Shown one piece after another: positions 32,905 through 41,111 of a stretch of 64,000 nt of DNA. The notes beneath the pieces were generated by a model, which did no database searches, was not told the DNA's origin, and saw only the letters and a program-made list of their open reading frames with translations. A program made the translations under genes and the position numbers. Source of the DNA: Myceligenerans indicum (GTDB taxonomy: Bacteria; Actinomycetota; Actinomycetes; Actinomycetales; Cellulomonadaceae); NCBI RefSeq assembly GCF_016742955.1, contig NZ_JABBYC010000008.1, forward strand, positions 1-64,000. Reading direction: 5' to 3'. The stretch's first letter is position 1, and each line of letters begins with the position of its first letter.

Positions 32905-34941
32905 GTGACCACCCGGCAGGACACACGGACAGCAACCTCCACGGCATCGCTCCTCGCACGCCCGAGGTGGCTGCTCGGCGCGGTGGCGGCCGCCGTGGCG
33001 GTGGCGCTGGCCGCGCTCGGGGCCGCCGGATCGTTCTCCGGAGCGTTCGCCGCGTTCCAGCAGTTCGCGGATCCGGGGGTCCTGGCCCGCTGGGGTACTC
33101 CCGCGGCCCAGACCCTGTCGAACCTGTCCGCCGCCGTCACCGCGGGTTCCCTGGTCCTCGCCGCCTTCGTGCTGCCGGCCGGGCGCGACGCCCGCCGGGC
33201 GCTCGGCATCGCCGGACTGGCCGCCGGCGTGTGGACCGTGACGGCACTCGCCGCCCTGGTGCTGGGCACCTCCTGGGCCACGTTCCTGCCGATGTCCGAC
33301 CCGGCGTTCGGCACGGCGCTGTGGTCCTACCTGACGGACGGCGAAGTGGGCCGGGCCCTGCTCGGAGCTGCCCTGCTCGCGGCCCTGACCTCGACGACGG
33401 CACTCCTGGTGCGCGGCCCGAGCGGCGCGGCCGTGGCCTTGGCGCTGGTCATCGGGGCGCTCGGGCTGCAGGCCTCGACCGGGCACGCCTCCGGCGCGTC
33501 CAGTCACGACCTCGCGGTGTCCGCGATGTTCGTGCACCTCGTCGGTGCGGCGATCTGGCTGGGCGGCCTGATCGGGATCGCGCTGCTCGGTCACCGGGCC
33601 ACGACCCGGGCCGCGACCGTGCGCCGCTACTCCGCGATCGCCGGCTGGTGCTTCGCCGCCGTCGCCGTCAGCGGGGTGGTCAGCGCCTGGATCCGACTCG
33701 GCTCGCTGAAGGCCCTGGACACCGACTACGGCACGCTGTTGATCACCAAGGCGGTGCTGCTGGCGACCCTGGGCGGCGCCGGCTGGCTGCACCGGAGCAA
33801 CGTCGTGCGGCACCTGGAGGGTGTGGAGCGGCTCGACGGAGGATCCCGGCGCGCGGCCGGCCTGTTCTGGCGGCTCGCCGCCGTGGAGCTCCTCGTGATG
33901 GGTGCCGTGTCCGGTGTCGCGGTGGCCCTCGGCTCGACGGCGCCGCCGGTACCGGACGACCCCATCTCCGACCCGACCCCTGCCGAGCTGGTCACGGGCC
34001 ACCCGCTTCCCCCCGAGCCGACGTTCACGCGCTGGGTCACCGAGTTCCAGTGGGACGTGCTGTTCGCATTCGGCTGCGCGGCGGGTGTCGTCGTGTATCT
34101 GACCTGGTACCGGCGCCTGCGCAAGCGCGGCGACCGCTGGCCCCTGGCGCGCGTCGTCTCATGGTGCTGCGGCATGGTCGCGATGTTCTGGGTGACCAAC
34201 GGAGGTGCCGCCGCCTACGGTCACGTGCTGTTCAGCGGGCACATGGTGCAGCACATGGTGCTCGCGATGGTGGTGCCGCTGTTCCTGGTGCTCTCCGCAC
34301 CGGTGACCCTGCTGCTGCGGGCCGTACCGCCGCGGAAGGACGGGTCCCGCGGCCCTCGCGAGTGGGTCCTGTTCTTGGTGCATTCGCGGTACGGGACGTT
34401 CATCGCCAACCCGATCGTGGCCGCCGTGCTGTTCGCGGGCGGGATGATCCTGTTCTACTTCACCCCGCTCTTCGAGTGGGCGCTGACCAGCTACGTGGGT
34501 CACGTGTGGATGTTCGTCCACTTCACGCTCGTGGGGTACCTCTTCGCCAACGCCCTGATCGGGATCGATCCGGGCCCCAGCCGGCCCACGTACCCGATGC
34601 GGCTGGTGCTCCTGTTCGCCACGATGGCGTTCCACGCGTTCTTCGGCGTGACCCTGACGACCGGCACGGCTCTGCTCGTGCCCGAGTGGTTCGGGCTGAT
34701 GGGGCGCGACTGGGGGCCGTCGGCGATCGTGGACCAGCAGCGCGGCGGCGCCGTCGCCTGGGGAATCGGCGAGTTGCCCACGCTGCTGCTGGCCATCGGT
34801 GTCGCCGTGCAGTGGTCGCAGTCCGACGCGCGGGAGGCGCGCCGCAGCGACCGGGCCGCCGAACGCGACGGCGACGCCGAGCTCGAGGCCTACAACGCGA
34901 TGCTGGCGCGCCGCGCGGAACGCTCACAGCGGTCGAACTGA
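32905..34941 (+). CDS. CopD-CtaG fusion membrane protein
   Basis: A 678-residue integral membrane protein. The N-terminal half is a copper-resistance CopD domain: helices, then VHLVGAAIWLGGLIGIALLG and YSAIAGWCFAAVAVSGVVSA. The C-terminal half is a CtaG (Caa3_CtaG) domain with GHVLFSGHMVQHMVLAMVVP, FHAFFGVTL and WGPSAIVDQQRGGAVAWGIG. About 14 helices in all. The His-rich MVQH motif is typical of CtaG proteins that help assemble the Cu centre of cytochrome oxidase; CopD domains handle copper import. The fusion is common in Actinobacteria. GTG start at 32905. Confidence 0.9.
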   Translation: MTTRQDTRTATSTASLLARPRWLLGAVAAAVAVALAALGAAGSFSGAFAAFQQFADPGVLARWGTPAAQTLSNLSAAVTAGSLVLAAFVLPAGRDARRALGIAGLAAGVWTVTALAALVLGTSWATFLPMSDPAFGTALWSYLTDGEVGRALLGAALLAALTSTTALLVRGPSGAAVALALVIGALGLQASTGHASGASSHDLAVSAMFVHLVGAAIWLGGLIGIALLGHRATTRAATVRRYSAIAGWCFAAVAVSGVVSAWIRLGSLKALDTDYGTLLITKAVLLATLGGAGWLHRSNVVRHLEGVERLDGGSRRAAGLFWRLAAVELLVMGAVSGVAVALGSTAPPVPDDPISDPTPAELVTGHPLPPEPTFTRWVTEFQWDVLFAFGCAAGVVVYLTWYRRLRKRGDRWPLARVVSWCCGMVAMFWVTNGGAAAYGHVLFSGHMVQHMVLAMVVPLFLVLSAPVTLLLRAVPPRKDGSRGPREWVLFLVHSRYGTFIANPIVAAVLFAGGMILFYFTPLFEWALTSYVGHVWMFVHFTLVGYLFANALIGIDPGPSRPTYPMRLVLLFATMAFHAFFGVTLTTGTALLVPEWFGLMGRDWGPSAIVDQQRGGAVAWGIGELPTLLLAIGVAVQWSQSDAREARRSDRAAERDGDAELEAYNAMLARRAERSQRSN

Positions 34942-35042
34942 CAGGCGCACCAGGACATGCACGGCTGACGGAGACTTCTTCCAGAAATCCTCGTCCGGGC
35001 CCCATCCTTTTCCCCGGCGAGCACGTTCTACCTAGTGTGAAC

Positions 35043-35324
35043 ATGATCGCGACCACCCCCAGCGCCGCTGATGTTCTGGAGTTCGCCGGCACCGACGTGC
35101 CCTGCGCGGACGAGCCCGACCTGTGGTTCTCCGAGCACCCGACCGAGCTCGAGTCAGCCAAGCGGCAGTGTCTGGCCTGTCCACTCGCCCAGCAGTGCCT
35201 TGAGGGAGCCATCTCCCGCCGGGAGCCATGGGGCGTGTGGGGCGGGCAGATCGTCGTCGACGGCGTCATCCGTCGGCGCAAGAACCGCCGCGGACGCCCG
35301 CGCCTGCAGAACTTCGCGGCCTGA
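35043..35324 (+). CDS. whiB7: WhiB-family regulator, WhiB7-like
   Basis: A 93-residue Fe-S regulator. Four Cys ligands (C21, C43, C46, C52; spacing CxxC at 43-46) bind a [4Fe-4S] cluster. EPWGVWGG at 62-69 is the signature turn, and a C-terminal AT-hook RRGRPR (82-87) binds the minor groove. The AT-hook is the mark of the WhiB7 branch, which activates intrinsic antibiotic resistance with sigma A. ATG 35043. It lies 100 bp after the CopD-CtaG gene; long attenuating leaders typical of whiB7 would have to overlap that gene here. Confidence 0.85.
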   Translation: MIATTPSAADVLEFAGTDVPCADEPDLWFSEHPTELESAKRQCLACPLAQQCLEGAISRREPWGVWGGQIVVDGVIRRRKNRRGRPRLQNFAA

Positions 35325-35509
35325 CCCTCACCGACGCCGCCGCCGGGGCCCTGCCCCGGACATGGCTTCGGCGGTTCTTCCCGCACCGGCGCAGCGGCAT
35401 CCGCGGTGCGGGGCCGGGCGGGCGCAGGGGCCCACCCGGACCCGGAAATGCCACAGCGGCCGGAGCAATGGCTACCAGCCGCTGCCCCGGCCGCCGTGGC
35501 GACCTGTCG

Positions 35510-37003
35510 CTACCTGCCCCAGACCAGCCCTCGGGCCGGGTCCTGCAGCACGGCGGCGACATCGGCCAGGAACTTCGCGCCCAGCTCACCGTCCACGAGA
35601 CGGTGGTCGATGCTCAGCGAGAGCTGCGTCACCCAGCGCACGGCGAGCTCGCCGTCGTGCACCCACGGCTGCTGACGGATCGCGCCGAACGCGAGGATCC
35701 CTGCCTCGCCCGGGTTGAGGATCGGCGTCCCGGTGTCGATGCCGAACACACCCACGTTCGTGATCGTGAACGTGCCACCCGTCATCGCTGACGGCTGTGT
35801 GCGCCCGTCCCGGGCGGTGGCGGTCAGGTCGGCGATCGCGGTGGCGAGCTCCAGCAGGTCGAGCCGGTGCGCGTCCTTGATGTTCGGCACCACGAGGCCC
35901 CGGGGAGTCGCCGCAGCGATACCCAGGTTCGCGTAGTGCTTGTAGACGATCTCCTGGGCCGCCTCGTCCCAGCTCGCGTTGATCTGCGGGTGCCGGCGGA
36001 TCGCCAGCAGCACCGCCTTCGCAGCGATGAGCAGCGGAGTCACCTTGACCTCGGAGAAGTCGCGGTCCTTCTTGAGGTTCTCGACCAGCTCCATCGTCCG
36101 GGTCACGTCCAGCGTGTGGAAGACGGTCACGTGCGGAGCGGTGAACGCGCTGGCCACCATGGCCTCGGCCGTCCGCTTGCGCACCGACTTCACGGGGACG
36201 CGCGTCTCACGCCCGTCCACGCTGACAGCACCGGACTCGAGCCACGGCTCGGTGTCGCCCGCGTACGTCGCCAGCGGCTTCGGCTGCGCCGCCGCCTGGT
36301 GCGCGAGCACGTCCTCACGGGTGACGATCCCGCCCGGACCGGAGGCGTGCACGCCCGCCAGGTCGATGCCCAGGTCCTTGGCCAGCTTGCGGACCGGAGG
36401 CTTCGCCAGCACGCGGGTGTTGGTCCCCGGAGCCGGAACACTCACGACGCCACCGGTGGGAGCCGGGGCAGGCGCCGGAGCAGGCGGCGCCTGCGCGGCC
36501 CGGACCGGAGCGGACGGCGCGGGAGCGGACGGCGCGGGAGCGGACGGCGAGGGAGCGGACGGCGAGGGAGCGGACGGCGAGGGAGCGGACGTGGCGGAAC
36601 GACCGTCCTGGTAGCGCCGGCGCCGGCCACTTGCCTTCGCCTCCTGGGTCCCGTACCCGACAAGCACCGATCCGGAGGCCTCCGAGTCGGACGAGTCGGA
36701 CAAGCCGGCGGAGTCGGCCGCGGGGACGTCCGACCCCGGACCGCCGTCGGATGCGGCAGCGCCACCGACGGTGATCTCGATGATCGGTGTCCCGACCTCG
36801 ACGGTGGTGCCGGGCTCCACGAGGAGTCCGGCGACCGTGCCGCTCCACGGCGAAGGAAGCTCGACCAGCGACTTGGCGGTCTCGATCTCGACGATCGTCT
36901 GGTTCACCTGGACCGGATCGCCGGGTTTGACCCGCCACTCGACGATCTCGGCCTCGGTCAGCCCCTCCCCGACGTCGGGCAGGGGGAAACTCTGGTTTGC
37001 CAC
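35510..37003 (-). CDS. bkdC: 2-oxoacid dehydrogenase E2 (lipoyl acyltransferase), likely BkdC
   Basis: A 497-residue E2. An N-terminal lipoyl domain with Lys44 in ETAKS, a long Pro/Ala linker with tandem APSPS units, an E3-binding domain (VRKLAKDLGIDLAGV), and a catalytic domain with HRLVDGELG (active His). In Actinobacteria pyruvate dehydrogenase uses a homodimeric AceE, so E1-alpha/beta plus E2 sets like this usually serve branched-chain 2-oxoacids; hence the bkd name. It is the last gene of the operon, 12 bp after E1-beta. No E3 gene is present. A 15-bp DNA repeat encodes the linker. Confidence 0.88.
   Translation of the reverse strand: MANQSFPLPDVGEGLTEAEIVEWRVKPGDPVQVNQTIVEIETAKSLVELPSPWSGTVAGLLVEPGTTVEVGTPIIEITVGGAAASDGGPGSDVPAADSAGLSDSSDSEASGSVLVGYGTQEAKASGRRRRYQDGRSATSAPSPSAPSPSAPSPSAPAPSAPAPSAPVRAAQAPPAPAPAPAPTGGVVSVPAPGTNTRVLAKPPVRKLAKDLGIDLAGVHASGPGGIVTREDVLAHQAAAQPKPLATYAGDTEPWLESGAVSVDGRETRVPVKSVRKRTAEAMVASAFTAPHVTVFHTLDVTRTMELVENLKKDRDFSEVKVTPLLIAAKAVLLAIRRHPQINASWDEAAQEIVYKHYANLGIAAATPRGLVVPNIKDAHRLDLLELATAIADLTATARDGRTQPSAMTGGTFTITNVGVFGIDTGTPILNPGEAGILAFGAIRQQPWVHDGELAVRWVTQLSLSIDHRLVDGELGAKFLADVAAVLQDPARGLVWGR
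36507..36596. repeat. 15-bp tandem repeats in E2 linker
   Basis: Six tandem copies of GGAGCGGACGGCG(A/C)G encode the APSPS/APAPS linker units of the E2 protein. Copy number is likely to vary among strains. Confidence 0.85.
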
Positions 37004-37015
37004 GGTACCTCCGGT

Positions 37016-38059
37016 TCAGTGCGCGAAGGCGCGGTCGACGGCGTCGAGGATGCGATCGACGCTCGGCAGGTAGTCGTGCTCGAGCTTGGCGATCGGGTAC
37101 TGCATGTGGAAACCGCCCACGCGCAGCACGGGAGCCTCGAGCGCGTAGAAGCACTCCTCCGTGACGCGCGCGGCGATCTCCGCACCCACCCCGTAGAAGA
37201 CGGGTGCCTCGTGGATCACGACGCAGCGTCCGGTCTTGCGCACGCTCTCCACCAGGGTCCCGGTGTCGAGCGGCGACAGGGCGCGCAGGTCGACCACTTC
37301 GGCGGAGCGTCCCTCGGCGGCGAGCGCCTCGGCGGACTTCATCGCGGTGGCCACGGTGGGCCCGTACGCCACGAGCGTGATGTCGGTCCCGGCGCGTGCG
37401 ATGCGAGCCTTGTTGAGCGTGTCGGATCCGACGGGCGCTCCGAGGTCGACGTCGCCCTTGGACCAGTAGCGCCCCTTGGGCTCGAAGAAGATCACGGGAT
37501 CCGGGCAGGCGATGGCTTCCTGGATCATCGTGTAGGCGTCCTGCGGCGTGGCCGGGGTGGCGACGCGGAGGCCCGCGGTGTGGGTGAACAGCACCTCGGG
37601 GCTCTCGCTGTGGTGCTCGACCGCACCGATGCCCCCGCCGTAGGGGATCCGTACGACGACGGGCACCTGGATCTTGCCGCGGGTGCGGTTGAACATCTTG
37701 GACAGCTGGGTGGTGATCTGGTCGTAGGCGGGGAAGACGAACCCGTCGAACTGGATCTCGCAGACGGGCCGGTAGCCCCGCATCGCCATGCCGATGGCCG
37801 TGCCCAGGATGCCGGACTCCGCGAGCGGGGTGTCGACGACGCGCTGTTCGCCGAACTCGGCCTGCAGACCGTCGGTCACGCGGAAGACTCCGCCGAGAGG
37901 CCCGATGTCCTCACCCATGAGCACGACCTTGTCGTCGTGGCGCATGGCCGCTCGCAGGCCTTCGTTGACGGCCTTTGCCAGGGTGAGGGTCTCGGTGCGT
38001 GGCTCGGTGGCCTGCATCGTGGCCGGGTCGGTCATGGTGCGCTCCATCGTGGCGGTCAT
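37016..38059 (-). CDS. bkdB: 2-oxoacid dehydrogenase E1 beta subunit
   Basis: A 347-residue E1-beta. LAKAVNEGLRAAMRHDDKV and GEDIGPLGGVFRVTDGLQ open the TPP-facing domain; ESGILGTAIGMAMRGYRPV, GGIGAVEHHSESPE and the C-terminal transketolase domain AEVVDLRALSPLDTGTLV follow. It pairs with E1-alpha to form the decarboxylase heterotetramer. The start ATG overlaps the E1-alpha stop (ATGA), showing translational coupling. Branched-chain substrates are likely (see E2). Confidence 0.92.
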   Translation of the reverse strand: MTATMERTMTDPATMQATEPRTETLTLAKAVNEGLRAAMRHDDKVVLMGEDIGPLGGVFRVTDGLQAEFGEQRVVDTPLAESGILGTAIGMAMRGYRPVCEIQFDGFVFPAYDQITTQLSKMFNRTRGKIQVPVVVRIPYGGGIGAVEHHSESPEVLFTHTAGLRVATPATPQDAYTMIQEAIACPDPVIFFEPKGRYWSKGDVDLGAPVGSDTLNKARIARAGTDITLVAYGPTVATAMKSAEALAAEGRSAEVVDLRALSPLDTGTLVESVRKTGRCVVIHEAPVFYGVGAEIAARVTEECFYALEAPVLRVGGFHMQYPIAKLEHDYLPSVDRILDAVDRAFAH

Positions 38060-39255
38060 CGGGTCCCTCCCTGCTGCGCGACGGCGGTCTGCGAGGCGGC
38101 GCCGGCCGGTGCCGACGTCGCGTAGGTGGCGTCGGTGGGCTCGCCTGCCTCGTAGGCCTCGAACCAGGCGCGGTCCTCGGAGACGATCGAGTGCTCGGTG
38201 GCGTAGACGGTCTCGAACATCTGGGTCTTGGTGGCCGGTTCCAGCTTGCGGGTGCGCTCGCGCAGCCGCTCGCCGAGCGCGTCGGCCTCGGCCCGGAGCT
38301 CGGCCTCGAAGTCGCCGTCGATCGCGCCCTCGTTCTCCAGGAGGATGCGCAGGCGGTCGATCGGGTCGCGCTTGCGCCAGATCTCCTCCTGCTCCGTGGT
38401 GCGGTAGCGCGTGGGGTCGTCCGACGTGGTGTGGGCGCCCATGCGGTAGGTGAAGGCCTCGATGAAGGTGGGGCCACCACCGGAGCGGGCGCGTTCGAGC
38501 GCTTCCTGGGTCGCGGCGTAGCAGGCGAGCACGTCGTTGCCGTCGACGCGGAGGCTCGGGATGCCGAAGCCCTCACCGCGCTTGTAGAGCGGTGTGCGTG
38601 TCTGGCGGGTGGTGGGCTCGGAGATCGCCCACTGGTTGTTCTGGCAGAAGAAGACCACGGGCGCCTGGTTCACGGCCGCGAAGACCAGGCCCTCGTTGAC
38701 GTCTCCCTGGGAGGTGGCGCCGTCACCGAAGTAGGTGACGACCGCGGTGTCCTTGGCCGGGTCGCCGGTCCCGACGAGACCGTCGCGCTGGACACCCATG
38801 GCGTAGCCGGCGGCGTGCAGTGCCTGCGAGCCGATGACCACCGTGTACACCTGTGCGTTGTACTCGAGGGGGTTCCAGCCTCCGTGGTCGGTGCCCCGGT
38901 AGAACTCGAGCCGGTCCACGGGGTCGACCCCGCGGACCTGCAGGACTCCGTGTTCCCGGTACGAGGGGAAGACGAAGTCCTGCGGGGCCAGTGCGTACGC
39001 GTTCCCCACCTGGGCGGCCTCCTGGCCGCGGGACGGGGCGTAGAGGCCCAGTTCTCCCTGCCGCTGCAGGGATGTCGCTTCGTCGTCGAAGCGGCGGGTC
39101 AGCACCATGTCGCGGTACATCCCACGCAGCTGCTCCGGCTTGAGGCCTGCGATCCGCTTCCGGTACGCGGAGTTGCCGCGGCCGGTGACTCGTGCGCCCT
39201 CGGGTGTGAGGAGCTGCAAGAGCGGGACCTTGTCCTCGCCAATGTCGCTGTTCAC
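38056..39255 (-). CDS. bkdA: 2-oxoacid dehydrogenase E1 alpha subunit
   Basis: A 399-residue E1-alpha with the TPP motif GDGATSQGDVNEGLVFAA...NN, preceded by PSRGQEAAQVG and VFPSYREHG, and the phosphorylation-loop equivalent YRMGAHTTSDDPTRYR. It decarboxylates a 2-oxoacid and acylates the lipoyl group of E2. It is the first gene of the bkdA-B-C operon. A dense palindromic operator (39279-39315) lies 24 bp upstream of its ATG, so the operon is probably repressed at that site. Confidence 0.92.
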   Translation of the reverse strand: MNSDIGEDKVPLLQLLTPEGARVTGRGNSAYRKRIAGLKPEQLRGMYRDMVLTRRFDDEATSLQRQGELGLYAPSRGQEAAQVGNAYALAPQDFVFPSYREHGVLQVRGVDPVDRLEFYRGTDHGGWNPLEYNAQVYTVVIGSQALHAAGYAMGVQRDGLVGTGDPAKDTAVVTYFGDGATSQGDVNEGLVFAAVNQAPVVFFCQNNQWAISEPTTRQTRTPLYKRGEGFGIPSLRVDGNDVLACYAATQEALERARSGGGPTFIEAFTYRMGAHTTSDDPTRYRTTEQEEIWRKRDPIDRLRILLENEGAIDGDFEAELRAEADALGERLRERTRKLEPATKTQMFETVYATEHSIVSEDRAWFEAYEAGEPTDATYATSAPAGAASQTAVAQQGGTR

Positions 39256-39278
39256 GATCTCTCCTTCGCTGCGGGCCG

Positions 39279-39315
39279 TAACCTACGTTCACGTAGCTTA
39301 CGCAAGCGTAGGTTA
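39279..39315. promoter_or_regulatory. Nested palindromic operator upstream of bkdA
   Basis: TAACCTACG (39279-39287) and CGTAGGTTA (39307-39315) form an outer inverted repeat. Inside are CTACG-TTCA-CGTAG (39283-39296) and ACGC-AA-GCGT. The CTACGT(T)-ACGTAG core resembles operators of MerR- or TetR-type regulators of branched-chain amino acid catabolism. It lies just upstream of the operon start and probably overlaps the promoter. Confidence 0.65.
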
Positions 39316-39536
39316 GGGCCCACCGTGTCCGGCAGCCGCCGTGTCAGCCAAGGCTTGAGTCGTGCATTTGGAGGGTTCCCCCAAACGACTCCGGCCCGCT
39401 GGCGACGACGGTGTCGCCGGGAGATGGCATCTTTCCCGTTCAGACTGTCACCCTCCGCCCGCAAAGGAAAGTGAAGTCGCCCGGGACCGAAAGATCTTCG
39501 GGGTCTCACCCGAGATCCGTGCGGCCGAGACCGCGT

Positions 39537-40622
39537 TCAGCGCCAGGCGGCGGCAACCTTCAGGAAGGCGTCGTTGGCCTCCGGCTCACCGATCGAGACG
39601 CGAATGCCGTCACCCGCGAACGGGCGGACGAGGATGCCTGCCTCCGTCGCCTCCCTGGCACGGTCGGTGGTGGCATCGCCCAGGCCGAACCAGACGAAGT
39701 TCGCCTGGGTCTCGGGCAGCTCCCATCCCTGGTCGCGCAGCGCCTCCACGACCCGGTTCCGCTCGGCGACCAGCGCGTCGACCCGCTCCATGAGCTCGGC
39801 CTGTGCACCCGGGGCGAGCGAGGCGAGCGCTGCCTGCTGCGCGATCCCGGACACACCGAACGGCGTGGACGCGGAGCGGATCCCGGACGCGAGCTCGGTG
39901 GGTGCGAGGGCGTAGCCGACACGCAGCCCGGCAAGCCCGTAGGCCTTGGAGAACGTGCGGAGCACGACGACGTTCGGGTGCGCGCGCAGCAGCGCCACGG
40001 CGTCGGGAACCTCGGGGTCACGCACGAACTCCAGGTACGCCTCGTCGATGACGACGAGAACCTCGCGCGGGACCTCGGCCAGGAAGGTGGCCAGCTCACC
40101 GGCGTGGACGGCGGGACCGGTCGGGTTGTTGGGAGTGCACACCAGCACCACCTTGGTCCGAGGCGTGACCGCGGCAGCCATGGCAGGCAGGTCGTGTCGG
40201 CCGTCCGCGGTGACCGGCACCGTGACCGACGTCGCGCCGGCGACCGCCGCATAGATCGGGTAGGCCTCGAAGGACCGCCACGCATACATGACCTCGTCGC
40301 CGGGCTCGACGACGGTCTGCAGCACGTGGCCGAGCACAGAGACCGACCCTGTGCCCACCACGACGTTGGCCGGTGCCAGCCCGACGTGATCCGCGATCGC
40401 TCCCACGAGTTCCGTGGCGTACATGTCGGGATAGCGGTTGACCTCACCGGAAGCGCGAGCGATCACCTCACGCACGGACTCCAGCGGCGGGTAGGGATTC
40501 TCGTTGGAGGACAGCTTCCAGGCGCCGGACCCGGGCGCCACACGGGCACCTGGCACGTAAGCGGGCAGCGCGGCGACGGCGGCGCGCAGCGGGACCGTGG
40601 TGTTCTCGGGGGTGGTGTTCAC
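39537..40622 (-). CDS. Histidinol-phosphate/aromatic aminotransferase
   Basis: A 361-residue PLP enzyme of aminotransferase class I/II: KLSSNENPYPPLESV, CTPNNPTGPAV, VVIDEAYLEFV, the PLP-Lys region RTFSKAYGLAGLRVGYAL, and FVWFGLG late. HisC and the actinobacterial aromatic-acid aminotransferase (Pat) share this outline; the sequence alone does not decide. No other his genes are adjacent, which favours the aromatic (phenylalanine) aminotransferase role. GTG 40622 is chosen; the in-frame ATG at 40697 overlaps the promoter region of the next gene. Confidence 0.88.
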   Translation of the reverse strand: MNTTPENTTVPLRAAVAALPAYVPGARVAPGSGAWKLSSNENPYPPLESVREVIARASGEVNRYPDMYATELVGAIADHVGLAPANVVVGTGSVSVLGHVLQTVVEPGDEVMYAWRSFEAYPIYAAVAGATSVTVPVTADGRHDLPAMAAAVTPRTKVVLVCTPNNPTGPAVHAGELATFLAEVPREVLVVIDEAYLEFVRDPEVPDAVALLRAHPNVVVLRTFSKAYGLAGLRVGYALAPTELASGIRSASTPFGVSGIAQQAALASLAPGAQAELMERVDALVAERNRVVEALRDQGWELPETQANFVWFGLGDATTDRAREATEAGILVRPFAGDGIRVSIGEPEANDAFLKVAAAWR

Positions 40623-40712
40623 GCGATTCAGGATGCCACGTGCCACGGGGCAAGGGAGCGGCCCGCGAAGGGAATCCTGCGATTCTCCGGCGACCACGAG
40701 TAGGTTCGACCC

Positions 40713-41111
40713 ATGAGGCTCCTGCTACGCATCCTGGTCACCGCGTTCGCGATCTGGCTGACGACGGTGCTGTTCAGCGACCACGTCGAGGTCATCTCTC
40801 CCGAGGGAACCGGCCCGTACCTGCTCTCGCTGGTCGTGATCGCCGTGATCTACGGCCTGGTGCACGCGATCATCAAACCTCTGGTCAACCTCCTGGCGCT
40901 GCCGCTGTACCTCCTCACGCTCGGGCTGATCTCCTTGCTGATCAACGCGCTGATGCTGTGGATCACCACGCTGGTCACGGGACTGTTCGACAGCTACGGG
41001 CTGGAAGTCACCGGAGGATTCTGGTGGTACGTGATCGCGGCGCTGGTCATCGTGTTGGCGCAACTGGTCGTCATGGCGATCCTTCCCGACCCGTCGAGGC
41101 GCCGGAACTGA
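40713..41111 (+). CDS. Phage-holin-family (PF04020-like) membrane protein
   Basis: A 132-residue protein with four hydrophobic helices: LLRILVTAFAIWLTTVLF, LSLVVIAVIYGLVHAIIKPL, LLTLGLISLLINALMLWITT and WWYVIAALVIVLAQLVVMAI. The IxPLxxLLxLPLYLLTLGL pattern is that of the widespread mycobacterial 4-TM 'phage holin family IV' relatives; these are chromosomal membrane proteins, not true phage holins. The 3' end overlaps the convergent hydrolase gene by 41 bp. Confidence 0.82.
   Translation: MRLLLRILVTAFAIWLTTVLFSDHVEVISPEGTGPYLLSLVVIAVIYGLVHAIIKPLVNLLALPLYLLTLGLISLLINALMLWITTLVTGLFDSYGLEVTGGFWWYVIAALVIVLAQLVVMAILPDPSRRRN

Noticed and set aside
32898..35324. 808-codon plus-strand frame ending in the WhiB sequence
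   Set aside because: The first 700 codons are a shadow of the CopD-CtaG gene in another frame; only the last 93 codons, from ATG 35043, are a WhiB protein.
30466..36596. 15-bp repeats taken for CRISPR arrays
   Set aside because: Units are directly adjacent with no spacers, and in the second case lie within a coding linker. No cas genes are present.
40713..41111. Phage lysis gene
   Set aside because: The four-helix family includes many chromosomal proteins, and no phage genes are near.
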